Assembly (NCBI RefSeq): GCF_003255815.1
Contig: NC_037682.1
Location: forward strand, 8,244,209-8,308,208
Length of the DNA: 64,000 nucleotides
Source: Theropithecus gelada
Taxonomy: Eukaryota; Chordata; Mammalia; Primates; Cercopithecidae
Direction of reading: 5' to 3'
The notes beneath the pieces were generated by a model. It saw only the letters and a program-made list of their open reading frames with translations, did not search any database and was not told where the DNA came from. This document shows positions 1-12,869 of this stretch, one piece after another (the stretch's first letter is position 1; each line of letters opens with the position of its first letter). The position numbers and the translations under genes were made by a program.

Positions 1-82
1 TCCAACTCCTGGGCTCAAGCGATCCTCCCGCCTTGGCCTCCCAAAGTGCTGGGATTACAGGCGTGAGCTACCGCGCCCAGCT
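1..82 (-). mobile_element. Alu, 5' end only (cut by window edge)
   Basis: Antisense Alu: CCAAAGTGCTGGGATTACAG followed by the reversed 5' end. The rest lies outside the window. Confidence 0.9.
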
Positions 83-207
83 CAGGGTCTACACTCTTAA
101 TTGTACTGCCTTTCAACAGCATGTGAGGAACAGAGAGAGGAGAGAGAGACTCCCATTACCAATCAGGAGCTCCAGGTGTATTTCAAACCCTAGGATTATC
201 ACCGTGT

Positions 208-221
208 GCAGCAGATGGCGC
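208..221 (+). promoter_or_regulatory. CTCF-like core motif upstream of MRPL11
   Basis: GCAGCAGATGGCGC matches the CTCF core CCASYAGRKGGCRS at 13 of 14 positions, the first base being the mismatch. It lies about 390 bases upstream of the MRPL11 start codon, next to a ZNF143-type motif. The match is seen in sequence; occupancy is inferred. Confidence 0.4.
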
Positions 222-263
222 CCTGGAGCGTAGCAATAGGCCGGACTTGTACACGGAGTCAAA

Positions 264-282
264 ACTACCATACCCACAATGC
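264..282 (+). promoter_or_regulatory. ZNF143/Staf-type motif upstream of MRPL11
   Basis: ACTACCATACCCACAATGC closely resembles the ZNF143 binding consensus ACTACAATTCCCAGAATGC. Such sites are common in TATA-less promoters of housekeeping and mitochondrial genes. It lies about 270 bases upstream of the probable MRPL11 transcription start. Confidence 0.5.
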
Positions 283-530
283 TATGGGGTATCAAAGTCC
301 AACCCTACTGGTTAGCTGTCCGAGGTAGTGCCTGTGCGCGCTCCTGTGGGAAATTGTGTACTGAGGCCATTCGGGACCTTCCTTTATCTGCATAAGACAA
401 GTTAAAAAGTGTTTTATCCTCCTCTTATCCTCCTTGTCTTACTAGTTGGCGAGCAATAGGGCTGAAACAAGGCTGCTGTTTGTTGGCCTCACCTGCGCTA
501 GCCTAACGTGAGGACCCTTGACCTCTGGGC

Positions 531-542
531 CAAGATGGTGGC
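531..542 (+). promoter_or_regulatory. YY1-type motif near the MRPL11 transcription start
   Basis: CAAGATGGTGGC fits the YY1 motif AAGATGGCGGC with one change. This motif typically sits at or just downstream of the start site of ribosomal and mitochondrial protein genes. The position, about 70 bases before the ATG, suggests transcription begins around 530-550. No TATA box is seen. Confidence 0.5.
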
Positions 543-601
543 GCCCAGAGCTTCGCTCTTGCTGCTGCCCTGAGGTGAACTGAAGCCAGCAGCCCCGCAT
601 C

Positions 602-3342
<2,741 letters not shown>

Positions 3343-3509
3343 CCCTTGCCCCCCTTCTCCCAGATTTCAAAGGAGGCAGCTGGGAAGGGGGCCAGTTGCA
3401 AAGGCTGTGCCCCAGGGGAGGAAGGAGGTCACACCAATATGATGATGGTTTTCATGACTTTGAATGATGTATTTTTGTACATCTAGCTGTATTGAGGCAT
3501 CAGGCCTGA

Positions 3510-3515
3510 ATAAAC
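3510..3515 (+). terminator. MRPL11: MRPL11 polyadenylation signal
   Basis: AATAAA lies 168 bases after the MRPL11 stop codon. Cleavage is expected around 3525-3540, giving a short 3'UTR of about 190 bases. Confidence 0.85.
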
Positions 3516-3619
3516 ATCCTTTCTTACCCACTGTCATCTTCTATCTTGGGACCTCAGGGAAGGGGACCAGTACTGGTGGTAGCCAACATGGGCAGACATT
3601 AGGAAATTGGGGTCTTCAT

Positions 3620-3790
3620 GCTGCTTCTCAGATGTGCAAATTGAGGTTCAGCCAAGCAAAGTAACTTGCCCAGGTCCTTTTTTTTCTTTTAAGTTATAAT
3701 TTTGTTTTATTGCCCAGGTTCTGAATTGGTGCCAGAGGTAGGAATAGAACACAGGGCTTCTCATTTGAAATCCTTTGTTCTTCCCCTCCC
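3620..3790 (-). mobile_element. MIR fragment
   Basis: AAGTAACTTGCCCAGG and GAATAGAACACAGGGCTTCT match reversed MIR. About 40 T-rich bases interrupt it. The remaining DNA to 4455 shows no gene. Confidence 0.6.
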
Positions 3791-4159
3791 CAGGGTGGGA
3801 ACCATAGGTGCTAGGCCTGGGGTGTATTGCTTGCTTCTTCCATCAAAAATCTCTTTTATCTCCTAATGATTTGCCACCTCAGCAGAAACAGGTCCCTGTG
3901 GAGGTCTCAGCTCAGCCCCAGGCAGGGTTACTACATGGAGTGCCCAGATCCCAGGGGCTACCTCAGGCCCTTCTACTAAGCTCCTGACCCTGGCTCTGGG
4001 TCAGATGTTGGCTGAACATGAACTATTGTAGGGCTGACAGCTACAGACCACAGAAAGAGCAAAGCTTCAGCAGGTTCCTGCCTGATGCAGAAGTCCTCGG
4101 GAAGCCCTTGGCCTTTTATTTCCTCATTGTTCTTTCAGAGAAGAGAGCAGGAGTTGGGG

Positions 4160-4235
4160 GAGAAAGAAGTTTCGTGTTTACTGAACATCTGTTATGTGCT
4201 AGACACTTCATTTTATACTGATAAAATATGGAAAG
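4160..4235 (-). mobile_element. MIR fragment
   Basis: TTACTGAACATCTGTTATGT matches the MIR 3' part in reverse. Confidence 0.55.
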
Positions 4236-4453
4236 CATAGATAAACACCTAAAAGAAAATAAAATCCTCACGTTATCCCACCACCCAGATGAGACTTCTG
4301 CCAATGTTTGTTGTATATCTTTTCTGCTCTTTTTTTTTCTTTGTGTATTTATGTATAATGCTTTTTGAAAAAGCAAACTGGGGTCATCCTCTATAGAGCT
4401 GTATAATACTGTATACTTTTAACTTGGCAACTATTTAGAACATTTAAAAATTA

Positions 4454-4455
<2 letters not shown>

Positions 4456-4488
<33 letters not shown>

Positions 4489-4769
4489 AGATGGAGTCTC
4501 GTTCTGTCGCCCAGGCTGGAGTGCAGTGCATGATCTTGGCTCACTGCAAGCTCCGCCTCCCAGGTTCACGCCATTCTCCTGCCTCAGCCTCCTAAGTAGC
4601 TGGGACTACAGGCGCCCGCCACCATGCCCGGCTAATTTTTTTTGTATTTTTACTAGAGACGGAGTTTCACTGTGTTAGCCAGGATGGTCTCGATCTCCTG
4701 ACCTCATAATCTGCCCACCTCCGCCTCCCAAAGTGCTGGGATTACAGGTGTGAGCCACCACGCCTAGCC
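4456..4769 (-). mobile_element. Alu (AluY/S-type)
   Basis: Complete antisense Alu with a poly-T run of about 30. Confidence 0.95.
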
Positions 4770-4810
4770 TAAAAATTGTCTTTCTAAAACAATTTTAAAT
4801 GATGGCTTAG

Positions 4811-5114
4811 GTTTTTTTTTTTTTTTTTTTTTTGAGATGGAGTCTCGTTCTGTCGCCCAGGCTGGAGTGCAGTGGCACGATCTTGTCTCACTGCAACCTC
4901 TGCCGCTCAAGTTCAAGTGATTCTCCTGTGTCAGCCTCCCAAGTAGCTGGGGTTACAGGCGCCCGCCAACACACACGGCTAATTTTTGTATTTTCAGTAC
5001 AGACAGAGTTTCACCATGTTGGCCAGGCTGGTCTTGAACTCCTGACCTCAGGAGATCCACCCGCCTTGGCCTCCCAAAGTGCTGGGATTACAGGTGTGAG
5101 CCACCATGCCCGAC
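4811..5114 (-). mobile_element. Alu
   Basis: Complete antisense Alu, poly-T to CATGCCCGACC. Confidence 0.95.
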
Positions 5115-5136
5115 CAATACTTCATTAAAAAAAAAA

Positions 5137-5444
5137 TTTTTTTTTTTAATTAATTTATGTTTTTGAGACAGAGTCTTGCTCTTGTCACCCAGGCTGGAGT
5201 GTCGTGGCACGATCTCAGCTTACTGCAGCCTCTGCCTGCTGGGTTCAAGCGATTCTCCTGCCTCAGCCTCCCAAGTAGGTGGGATTACAGGCACCCACCA
5301 CCACGCCTGGCTAATTTTTGTATTTTTAGTAGAGACAGGGTTTCACCATGTTGGCCAGGCTGGTCTCAAATTCCTGACCTTGTGATCTGCCTCCCTCGGC
5401 CTCCCAAAGTGCTGGGATTACAGGCATGAGCCACCGCACCTGGC
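5137..5444 (-). mobile_element. Alu
   Basis: Complete antisense Alu ending GCACCTGGC. Confidence 0.95.
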
Positions 5445-5457
5445 TTTTTCATTTTTA

Positions 5458-6077
5458 AATGTTTTAGAGACAGGGTCTTACTCTGTAATTCAGGCAATGG
5501 TGCGGTAATAGCTCACTGCAGCCTCAGGGATCCTCCAGCCTCAGTTTCCCAAGTATCTGGGACCACAGGTGCATGCCACTATGCCTGGTTAATTTTAAAT
5601 TATGTTTATTTTTTATTTACTTTTATTTTATTTTATTTTTATTTTTGTTGTTGGTGGTGGTGTTTTTGGAGATGGAGTTTCGCTTTTGTCTCCAAGACAA
5701 GAAATGGCTCAGTCTTGGCTCACTGCAACCTCTGCCTCCCGGGTTTAAGCGATTCTACTGCCTCAGCCTCCCAAGTAGCTGGAATTATGGGCATGCGCCA
5801 CCACATCTAGCTAATTTTTGTATTTACAGTAAAGATGGGGTTTCATCATGTTGGCCAGGCTGGTCTGAAACTCCTGACCTCAAGTAATCTTCCCAGCTTG
5901 GCATCCCAAACTGCTGGGATTACAGGCGTGAGTCACCATGTCTGACCTGTTTTATTTTTTAAAAAGACAGTATCTCACTATGTTGCCCAGGCTGGTCTCA
6001 AGCTCCTGGCCTCAAATGGTCTCGCCTCAGCCTCTCAAAACACTGGGCTTACAGGCATGAGCCACTGTGCCCAACGA
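5458..6077 (-). mobile_element. Old Alu (J-like) split by a younger Alu
   Basis: Diverged antisense halves at 5458-5605 and 5948-6077 join into one Alu across the insertion at about 5606-5947. Confidence 0.75.
5606..5947 (-). mobile_element. Alu inserted in an older Alu
   Basis: Antisense Alu with a long T-rich tail containing TTTTA units, nested within the copy at 5458-6077. Confidence 0.8.
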
Positions 6078-6145
6078 AGTCTCTTTCTTTCCTTCTTTCC
6101 TTCCTTCTTTCTCTCTCTTTCTTTCTTCTTTTTCTTTCCTTCCTT
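6078..6145. repeat. Pyrimidine-rich simple repeat (TTTC/TTCC)
   Basis: T/C-only tract joining the reversed 5' end of one Alu and the poly-T of the next. Confidence 0.85.
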
Positions 6146-6434
6146 TTTTGAGACAGGGTCTTGCCCTGTTGCCAGGCTGGAGTGCAGTGGTGTAATCATA
6201 GCTCACTGTAGCCTCCAACTCCTGGCCTCAAGTGATTCTCACATCAGCCTCCCAAGTGGTTAGGACCACAGGTACACACCACCATGCCTGGCTAATTTTT
6301 TAAATTATATTTTTCTGTAGGGATGAGATTTTGCCATGTTGCCCAGGCTGCTCTCAAACTTGTAGGCTCAAGCGATCCTCCCACCTCGGCCTTCCAAACT
6401 GCTGGGATAACAGTCATGAGCCACCATGACTGGA
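6146..6434 (-). mobile_element. Alu (older, J-like)
   Basis: Complete but diverged antisense Alu. The following 6435-6700 is unique DNA with no gene seen. Confidence 0.9.
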
Positions 6435-6701
6435 ATCTTGTTTAATTTTAATTTTTCTTTTTTCTAAGAAATGTCAGGCTATAAACCATTCTTAGAGCTC
6501 ACTGATTTCTGAACACCAAGTGTAGAAATAGCCACTTCCTCTTTGCCCCAATATCATGGGCACAGCAGACCAACAGCATCTGCGGTGCTGGCAGGTTCCG
6601 AGCGGCATCTTCAGGGTAGTCACCCACACCTACTCAGCAAGCCAGAGACACCCAGCCTGCAGCCAGGGTGGGCATCCTTTCTTATCTTTTAAAAGTTTCT
6701 T

Positions 6702-6821
6702 GGCCAGGCATGGTGTTGCACACCTGTAATCCCAGCACTTTAGGAGGCTGAGGTGGGTAGATCACCTGAGGTCAGGAGTTAGATACCAGCCTGACCAACA
6801 TGGCAAAACTCTGTCTCTACT

Positions 6822-6886
<65 letters not shown>

Positions 6887-7046
6887 GCTGAGCATGGTGG
6901 CAGACACCTATAATCCCAGCTACTCAGGAGGCTGAGGCAGGAGAATCACTTGACCCCAGGAGGCAGAGGTTGCAGTAAGCCGAGATCATGCCACTGCATT
7001 CCAGCCTGGGTGACAAGAGCGAAACTCCATCTCAAAAAAAAAAAAA
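6702..7046 (+). mobile_element. Alu with an expanded TA repeat in the middle A-rich linker
   Basis: Sense Alu from TGGCCAGGCATGG to a poly-A tail. The linker between the arms has grown into (TA)n at about 6836-6883. Confidence 0.95.
6836..6883. repeat. (TA)n microsatellite
   Basis: About 23 uninterrupted TA units inside an Alu. Confidence 0.95.
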
Positions 7047-7097
7047 GGAAAACAACAGAAAAAAACCTTTCTTATCCATTTTTCCATCTTTTTATCT

Positions 7098-7471
7098 TTT
7101 TTTTTTTTTTTCTTTTGAGATGGAGTCTCACTCTGTCACCTAGGCTGGAGTGCAATGGCACAATCTCGGCTCACTGCAACCTCCGCCTCCCAGGTTCAAG
7201 CAATTCTCCTGCCTCAGCCTCCTGAGTAGCTGGGATTACAGGCGCCCACCACCACTCCTGGCTAATTTTTTGTGTTTTTAGTAGAGACGGGATTTCACCG
7301 TGTTAGCAGGTTACAGGCGCCCACCACCACTCCTGGCTAATTTTTTGTGTTTTTAGTAGAGACGGGATTTCACCGTGTTAGCAGGATGGTCTCAATCTCC
7401 TGACCCCGTGATCTACCCGCCTCAGCCTCCCAAAGTGCTGGGATTACTGGCGTGAGCCAACACGCCCGGCC
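7098..7471 (-). mobile_element. Alu with an internal exact 75-bp tandem duplication
   Basis: Antisense Alu longer than normal because bases 7236-7310 are repeated exactly at 7311-7385. It ends CACGCCCGGCC. Confidence 0.95.
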
Positions 7472-7791
7472 TTTTTTTTTTTTTTTTTTTTGAGACAAGG
7501 TCTCACTTTTTTCACCCAGGCCGGACTGCAGTGGTGCAAGTGCAATCAAGGCTCACTGCAGCCTTGCCCTTCTGGGCTCAGGTGATCTTCCCACCTCAGC
7601 CTTTTGGGTAGCTGGGACTACAGGTGCACACCACGCCTGGCTAACTTTTTGCTTTTTTTTTTTTTTTTCCTCGTAGAGACAGGGATTCGTCTTGTTGCCC
7701 AGGCTGGTTTCAAACTCCTGGGCTCAAGCCATCCACCTGCCTCAGCCTCCCAAAGTGCTAGGATTATAGGCATGAGCCCCTGTGCCTGGCC
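7472..7791 (-). mobile_element. Alu
   Basis: Antisense Alu directly abutting the previous one, with an extra internal T-run near 7652-7668. Confidence 0.9.
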
Positions 7792-7924
7792 TGTTCTTCT
7801 TTCTTATCTTTTAGCTCAATGTCACCTTAGAAGAGTTTTCTGACTCCACACTCTAAATTAGCACCCCCTCCTCAGTTCCTCGCTGCCACAGCACGCAAGT
7901 TCTTTCTTTCATTGCACGCACTGC

Positions 7925-8085
7925 ATGCTCCTTTTAAAGAGTTATTTTACTTTTTGTTATGTCTCCCCACAACTTCAGTGTAAGGTCTGTGAGTCCAGGG
8001 ACCTTGTCAGTCTTGTTCAGTTTTCCCCAGCACCTAGCAAAGCCCCTGGCACATGTAGGTGTCATAAGTGTTTATCACATGCAAA
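7925..8085 (+). mobile_element. L2 3' end fragment
   Basis: CCCCAGCACCTAGCAAAGCC and the following CTGGCACATGTAGGTG match the conserved L2 3' end. Confidence 0.65.
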
Positions 8086-8189
8086 ATGAGGTGCCAGAGT
8101 CAGTATTTGAGCTCAGTCTTTGTGACCCCAAAACTTCAGCCCTTTCTCATACCTTTTTGCTCCCAGGGCAGCAATCTGGTGTTGGTGGC

Positions 8190-8310
8190 AAGGGTGCTTG
8201 AGAGTCAGATTTGGCTTCAGCAGCCACTTTGGAAGTGCCATTGGGCAATTCCTTTCTTCTCTCTGGGCCTCAGTTTACCCATCTATTCTAAGATGCAGTA
8301 TTGATGCTCC
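8190..8310 (+). mobile_element. MIR fragment
   Basis: CTCTGGGCCTCAGTTTACCC is the MIR core. No gene is seen in 7792-8550. Confidence 0.65.
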
Positions 8311-8361
8311 GAGCCACAGGGACCCTGCCAGGGAAGGGAACAGAAGCAGACAGTTCTATGT

Positions 8362-8375
8362 CCAGCAGGGGGCGC
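8362..8375 (+). promoter_or_regulatory. Consensus CTCF core motif between MRPL11 and NPAS4
   Basis: CCAGCAGGGGGCGC matches the CTCF core CCASYAGRKGGCRS at every position. It lies in one of the few repeat-free stretches between the two convergent genes, so it could mark a boundary between the housekeeping and the inducible gene. Confidence 0.55.
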
Positions 8376-8550
8376 CATGGGCTCTCTCAACTTCCTTCTC
8401 CGCACGGGCCGACTGCCTGGCTCAGCAGTTCTGAGTGTTAGGGTGCCTTCTTGTCTACACACACTCTACCATCTCCTGTCACTGCCCCCAAACACCAAGG
8501 AGGGGTTTCTTTTTTTCTTCCATAATTTTTACTTTTTAATGTTGTGGGGC

Positions 8551-8857
8551 GGCCAGGCGCGGTGGCTCATGCCTGTAATCCCAGCACTTTGGGAGGCTGA
8601 GGCGGGTGGATCACGAGGTCAAGAGATTGAGATAAGCCTGGCCAATATGGTGAAACCCCGTCTTACTAAAAATAGAAAAATTAGCCGGGCGTGGTGGCAT
8701 GCGCCTGGAATCCCAGCTACCCAGGAGGCTGAGGCAGGAGAATTGCTGGGACCCGGGAGGCAGAGGCTGCCGTGAGCCGAGATCATGCCACTGCACTCCA
8801 TCCAGCCTGGGCGACAGAGCAAGACTCCATCTCAAAAAAAAAAAAAAAAAAAAAAAA
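8551..8857 (+). mobile_element. Alu
   Basis: Complete sense Alu, GGCCAGGCGCGGTGG to a poly-A tail of about 24. Confidence 0.95.
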
Positions 8858-8876
8858 GATGGGGGCTTTTCTGTTT

Positions 8877-9191
8877 TGTTTGTTTGTTTGTTTGTTTGTT
8901 TTTGTTTTTTGAGACAGAGTCTCACTCTGTCACCCAGGCTGGAGTGCAATGGCACAATCTAGACTCACTGCAACCTCCGCCTAACGAATTCAAGTGATTC
9001 TCCTGCCTCAGCCTCCTGAGTAGCTGGGATTACAGGCTCACGCCACCATGCCCAGCTAATTTTTGTATTTTTAGCGGAGACAGGGTTTCACCATGTTGGC
9101 CAGGCTGCTGTCGAACTCCTGACCTCAGGTGATCCACACACCTCAGCCTCCCAAAGTGCTGGGATTAAGGTGTGAGCCGCCATGCCTGGCC
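8877..9191 (-). mobile_element. Alu with (TTTG)n tail
   Basis: Complete antisense Alu beginning with TTTG units. It stands tail-to-tail with the preceding sense Alu. Confidence 0.95.
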
Positions 9192-9448
9192 TATTATAGA
9201 TTTAGACTTAGAGAAAAGTTGTGAAGATCCTACAAAGTTCCCACAGACCCCACAGCCATTTCCCCCGTTACCAACATCTTACACTTACATGATACATTTG
9301 TCACAATTAATGAATCAATGTTGATACAGTATTATCAACTGAAGTCCATACTTTATTCAGACTTCCTCATTACCTTTCGTCCTTTTTCTGTTCTAGTATA
9401 CTACATTCTATTTCATCATTATGTTTCCTTAGGTTTCTCAGAATTTTC
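9192..9448. mobile_element. L1 (old L1M-type) fragment
   Basis: Motifs such as ACCAACATCTTACACTTACA and TGATACATTTGTCACAATTA resemble old L1. It is cut by the next Alu and may continue in 9748-9928. Confidence 0.55.
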
Positions 9449-9747
9449 TTTTTTGTTTTGTTTTGTTTTGTTTTTGGGGCAGGATTTTGCTCTGTTGCCC
9501 AGGTTGGAGTGCAATGGTATGACCATAGCTCATTGCAGTCTCTAACTCCTGGGCTTAAGCAATCCTCCCACATCAGCCTCTCAAGTAGACGGAACTACAG
9601 GTGCATGCCACCATGCCCAGCTAATTTTTGTTTGTAGAGATTGGATCTTGCTTTGTTGCCCAGGCTGGTATTGAACTCGTGAGCTCAGGCCACCCTCCCA
9701 CCTCGTCCTCCCAAAGTTCTGGGATTATAGGCATGAGCTGCCACAAT
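9449..9747 (-). mobile_element. Alu with (TTTTG)n tail
   Basis: Diverged antisense Alu. Confidence 0.9.
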
Positions 9748-9928
9748 TTCCTGACCAGACTTTCCTTTTTTTTTTTTTAATGACCCCAGGGAGGTTTTTA
9801 GATGGGACTCCAGTGTGTGTCCTGAGCTCATGGCCACTTAAGATTCCCTCTGGGGAACTTGGGAACACATTTTTATGGTAGAAACTGATGACTCTCATGA
9901 AATCCTTTGATCTTCAGAAGTGTCCTCT

Positions 9929-10046
9929 CAACCAGGTGGGGTACTGTGCACCTGTAATCCCAGCACTTTGGGAGGATGAGGCAGGAGGATCTCTTGAGCC
10001 CAGGAGTTTGAGTCCAGCCTGGGCAATATAGTGAACCTTGTCTGAA
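9929..10046 (+). mobile_element. Alu left arm (monomer)
   Basis: Sense left arm only, running into a GAAA-rich tail. Confidence 0.8.
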
Positions 10047-10290
10047 AAGGAAGAATGAAAGAATGAAAGAACAAAGAAGAAAGAAAAAAAAAAGAAGGAA
10101 AGAAAGAAAGAAAGAGCTAATGAAAGAAAGAAGTTCCTTTCAATAAATGTGAGACCCTGTCTAAAATGAAGAAGAGAAAGAAAGGGAGAGAGAAAGAGAG
10201 AGAAAGAAAGAGAGAAAGAAAGAAAGAAAGAAAGAGAGATAAAGAAAGAAAAAGAAAGAAGAAAGAGAAAGAAAGAAGAAAGAAAAAAAC
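10047..10290. repeat. (GAAA)n purine-rich tract
   Basis: Mostly A/G on the plus strand, interrupted near 10130-10170 by a piece of Alu-tail-like sequence. It grew from the Alu arm's tail. 10291-10800 holds no gene that I can see. Confidence 0.9.
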
Positions 10291-10799
10291 AGATTCCTTT
10301 CAAGAAGACACTTTGAGCGTGCTTGCTATGTGCCAGTCCTGTGCTCTATGCCAGGGTCCTCCTGGGGATGGGGATGACAGTCCAGTTATTTTGTCCAAGT
10401 TGGAGAACAGATGCACAAGGAAGGCAGAGGGCAAAACTCCCCTCTCTTGTTCCACCCAAGGACCCGTCCAAGGTGGAAAAATAGTGACAGGTCCCCAGGA
10501 GTGTCCTCCTTCCCATGGGACTCTCAGAAAGGGCATGGCCCCAGAACTGGAGGGTTTGGAATGAAAGGAGTCTTAAGGTCTTTCTCAGGTTTGCACCCTC
10601 AGTTCCTGGAACCCAGCCTCAGTACTTCACCGGGGAAAGATTGGGGCCTGGAGTTTCCTTCCTTTCCCTGAGAAAGAAACATGCTCTCAAGCATTTGAGG
10701 TCACCATTGCCTTCTAATTCAATTTAATAACTTAAGTCAATTCTGTGCTTCTCTGCTTATAAATGGACACTATCAAGTTCTAACAGCGTCTTTGGGAGA

Positions 10800-10895
10800 T
10801 AAGTACCATGTTTGTCAGCTCCACTTCACTTGCGGAGAAACTGAACCTCAAGTCCCATTTGGCAAATAATTGGTGGAGGTGAGATTTGAATCCAG
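10800..10895 (-). mobile_element. MIR fragment
   Basis: GGAGAAACTGAACCTCAAGT with a degenerate second half matches reversed MIR. Confidence 0.5.
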
Positions 10896-11166
10896 GGTTC
10901 GCTCTGTCGCCCAGGCTGGAGTACAGTGGTGCAGTCTTGGCTCACTGCAACCTCCGCCTCCCAGGCTTAAGAGATCCTCCAGCCTCCAGCTCTCATGTAG
11001 CTGGGACTGCACGTGTGCACCACACCCAGCTAATATTTGTATTTTTTGTAAAGATGGGATTTCACCAGGTTTCCCAGGCTGATCTCAAACTCCTGGGTTC
11101 AAGCAATCTTCCTGCCTTGGCCTCCCAAAGTGCTGGGATTACAAGTGTGAGCCACTGTGCCCAGCC
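10896..11166 (-). mobile_element. Alu lacking its tail
   Basis: Antisense Alu that begins at GCTCTGTCGCCCAGG with no poly-T. It is the last Alu before the 11.6-kb Alu-free NPAS4 region. Confidence 0.9.
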
Positions 11167-11499
11167 CATCTCAGTTTCATTTGCCCCTCACCTTACCCTG
11201 TGGCTGTTTGGGCTTCAAGCTTGGAGGAAAACAGCATTTTTGGAAACTTTTGTCTCTTGACTTACTGAGTTATATTCTCCTCAGCTCTACTTTACAGACC
11301 TGGAGGAGCAAAAGGAGGGGGTTTCTTACCCCACACTTGGGAGAAAGGACCCTGCTCCAGCCCACGTTTGCCCTGCTTGAGTGATCTGGGATGAGATGAT
11401 TTGGGATGGGTGGTGGTTCACTGGCTCTTCCAGCAGAGGACAGCCCAGGGCTGGGATGCAGATGCTCTGGGTACGTTGCCCACCCACCCATGCCTCTCA

Positions 11500-11625
11500 C
11501 CAACTGTGGGAACAAATAACTTTTCACCTGTGGTCCTCAGTTTCTTCATCAGTGAGATGGGCTAATATGCCTGCCCAGAGGCATTGTTGCAGCAAAAAGA
11601 GATGTAAAAGTGTGTGTCAGCTGAA
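11500..11625 (+). mobile_element. MIR fragment
   Basis: CCTCAGTTTCTTCATCAGTG is the MIR core. The rest of 11167-12140 is non-coding with no clear feature. Confidence 0.6.
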
Positions 11626-11904
11626 AGCCCTGTGCAAGGATAACAGATGTGGTTACAATTTCCAATGGGTCGATGCAGGGCCCCACAAGGAAGTTGCTTC
11701 CCTGAAGGACCAGGTGAAGAAAGAACTTGTGAGCAGAAGCTTCAAACCCATGTCCAGAACCAACATCAAGTTGAATCCTCTTGTCCACCCCTAGGCCCTC
11801 TGTTTCCTCCCACACCACGAGCACTGCAAGCCTGGCGCAGAGAGGAGATGCCGATATTCTCTAGTACAGGGTTTGGCCAAGCACCTTGAGGGCAAGACAT
11901 AACA

Positions 11905-12020
11905 TCTGTTTTAGCCCTTAACTTTCCAGCTTCTAGCACAGTATGGGCCATACAATGTACATGTGGATGTTCAGTGAAAGAATGAATGAATGAGTGAATG
12001 AATAAATGAATGAATGAATT
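11905..12020 (+). mobile_element. L2 3' end fragment
   Basis: TCTAGCACAGTATGGGCCAT and a tail of GAATGAAT units match the L2 end. Confidence 0.6.
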
Positions 12021-12173
12021 CACAAGTGGACGAAGAAATGCTGGGGCCACAAACAGGTCCAGCTTTTACCTCCTGGCCCCCAGGCTCCCATCCAAGCCTC
12101 CCAAACTTATCCTCCACCCTTCCTTTTACACAGTAGTGCATGAAACCAGAGGTACCAAAAAGGCAAACTGGAC

Positions 12174-12179
12174 TTTATT
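12174..12179 (-). terminator. NPAS4: NPAS4 polyadenylation signal
   Basis: AATAAA on the minus strand (TTTATT on plus) lies about 690 bases beyond the NPAS4 stop codon. A 3'UTR of about 0.7 kb would give an mRNA near 3.3 kb, the size I know for NPAS4. No other clear signal is seen between stop and this site. Confidence 0.75.
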
Positions 12180-12869
12180 ATAAAGTTGGCTACAAAGTCA
12201 CCGCAGCACCACGAGGTGGCCATCTGGGCAGGCCCAGGCAGTCTGGCGGCCAGGTGAGTCCCGCACCAGGTACACGCACTCGTGCAAGCACACGTGTGAC
12301 GGCAGGTCTGCCTTCCTCCATCGGAAAGGAACGTAGCGTCTCTTCGCACCCCCCACCCCAGGCGCGGGGCGCAAAAGTCACAGGAAGGGCCGCCAGGGCG
12401 GCAGAGTCCATCGGAATTGAAATCCCGTTACTGGTGTGTAGAGAATTCTACGTGGGTGTCAAGAGCCCCTCAGGGCACGGGCTGGCCCGGGTGGGCCTTG
12501 CCTTTCCCCCACCAAGGCCTAGGGGTGGCTTGGCCCCTAGGAGTGGAGAACTGGCCCAGGCCAATGGGGCAAGGCGGCGGGGAAGTGAGACTCCCCCATT
12601 CTCCGCTTGAAATCCCATTCAAGGAAACTCACTACGAGTGAATACAGATTGAAATGGAAACTGGGATCGCTCGAAGTCTCTTGATTTTAAAAAGAAGCTC
12701 CCCTCCCTTGCCCTCCCACCTCCCCCCCCCAAATCCTGCAGGGCCTGGGGAATCATATATATCCCCCTCTGGCCCCCAGAATCCCCCCAACAGTCCCGGG
12801 GGGGTGGAGAGCGGCTCCACGTCTTGATGACAATATGCCATACTTGACGACGTTAAGTCACAGACTTAT

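Noticed and set aside
4832..5429. Frames with GVQWHDLGSLQPP- or SPRLECSG-type proteins here and across the window
   Set aside because: These are the standard translations of antisense Alu elements.
10166..10564. Open frame rich in Lys, Arg and Glu
   Set aside because: It is a translation of the GAAA repeat and flanking unique DNA.
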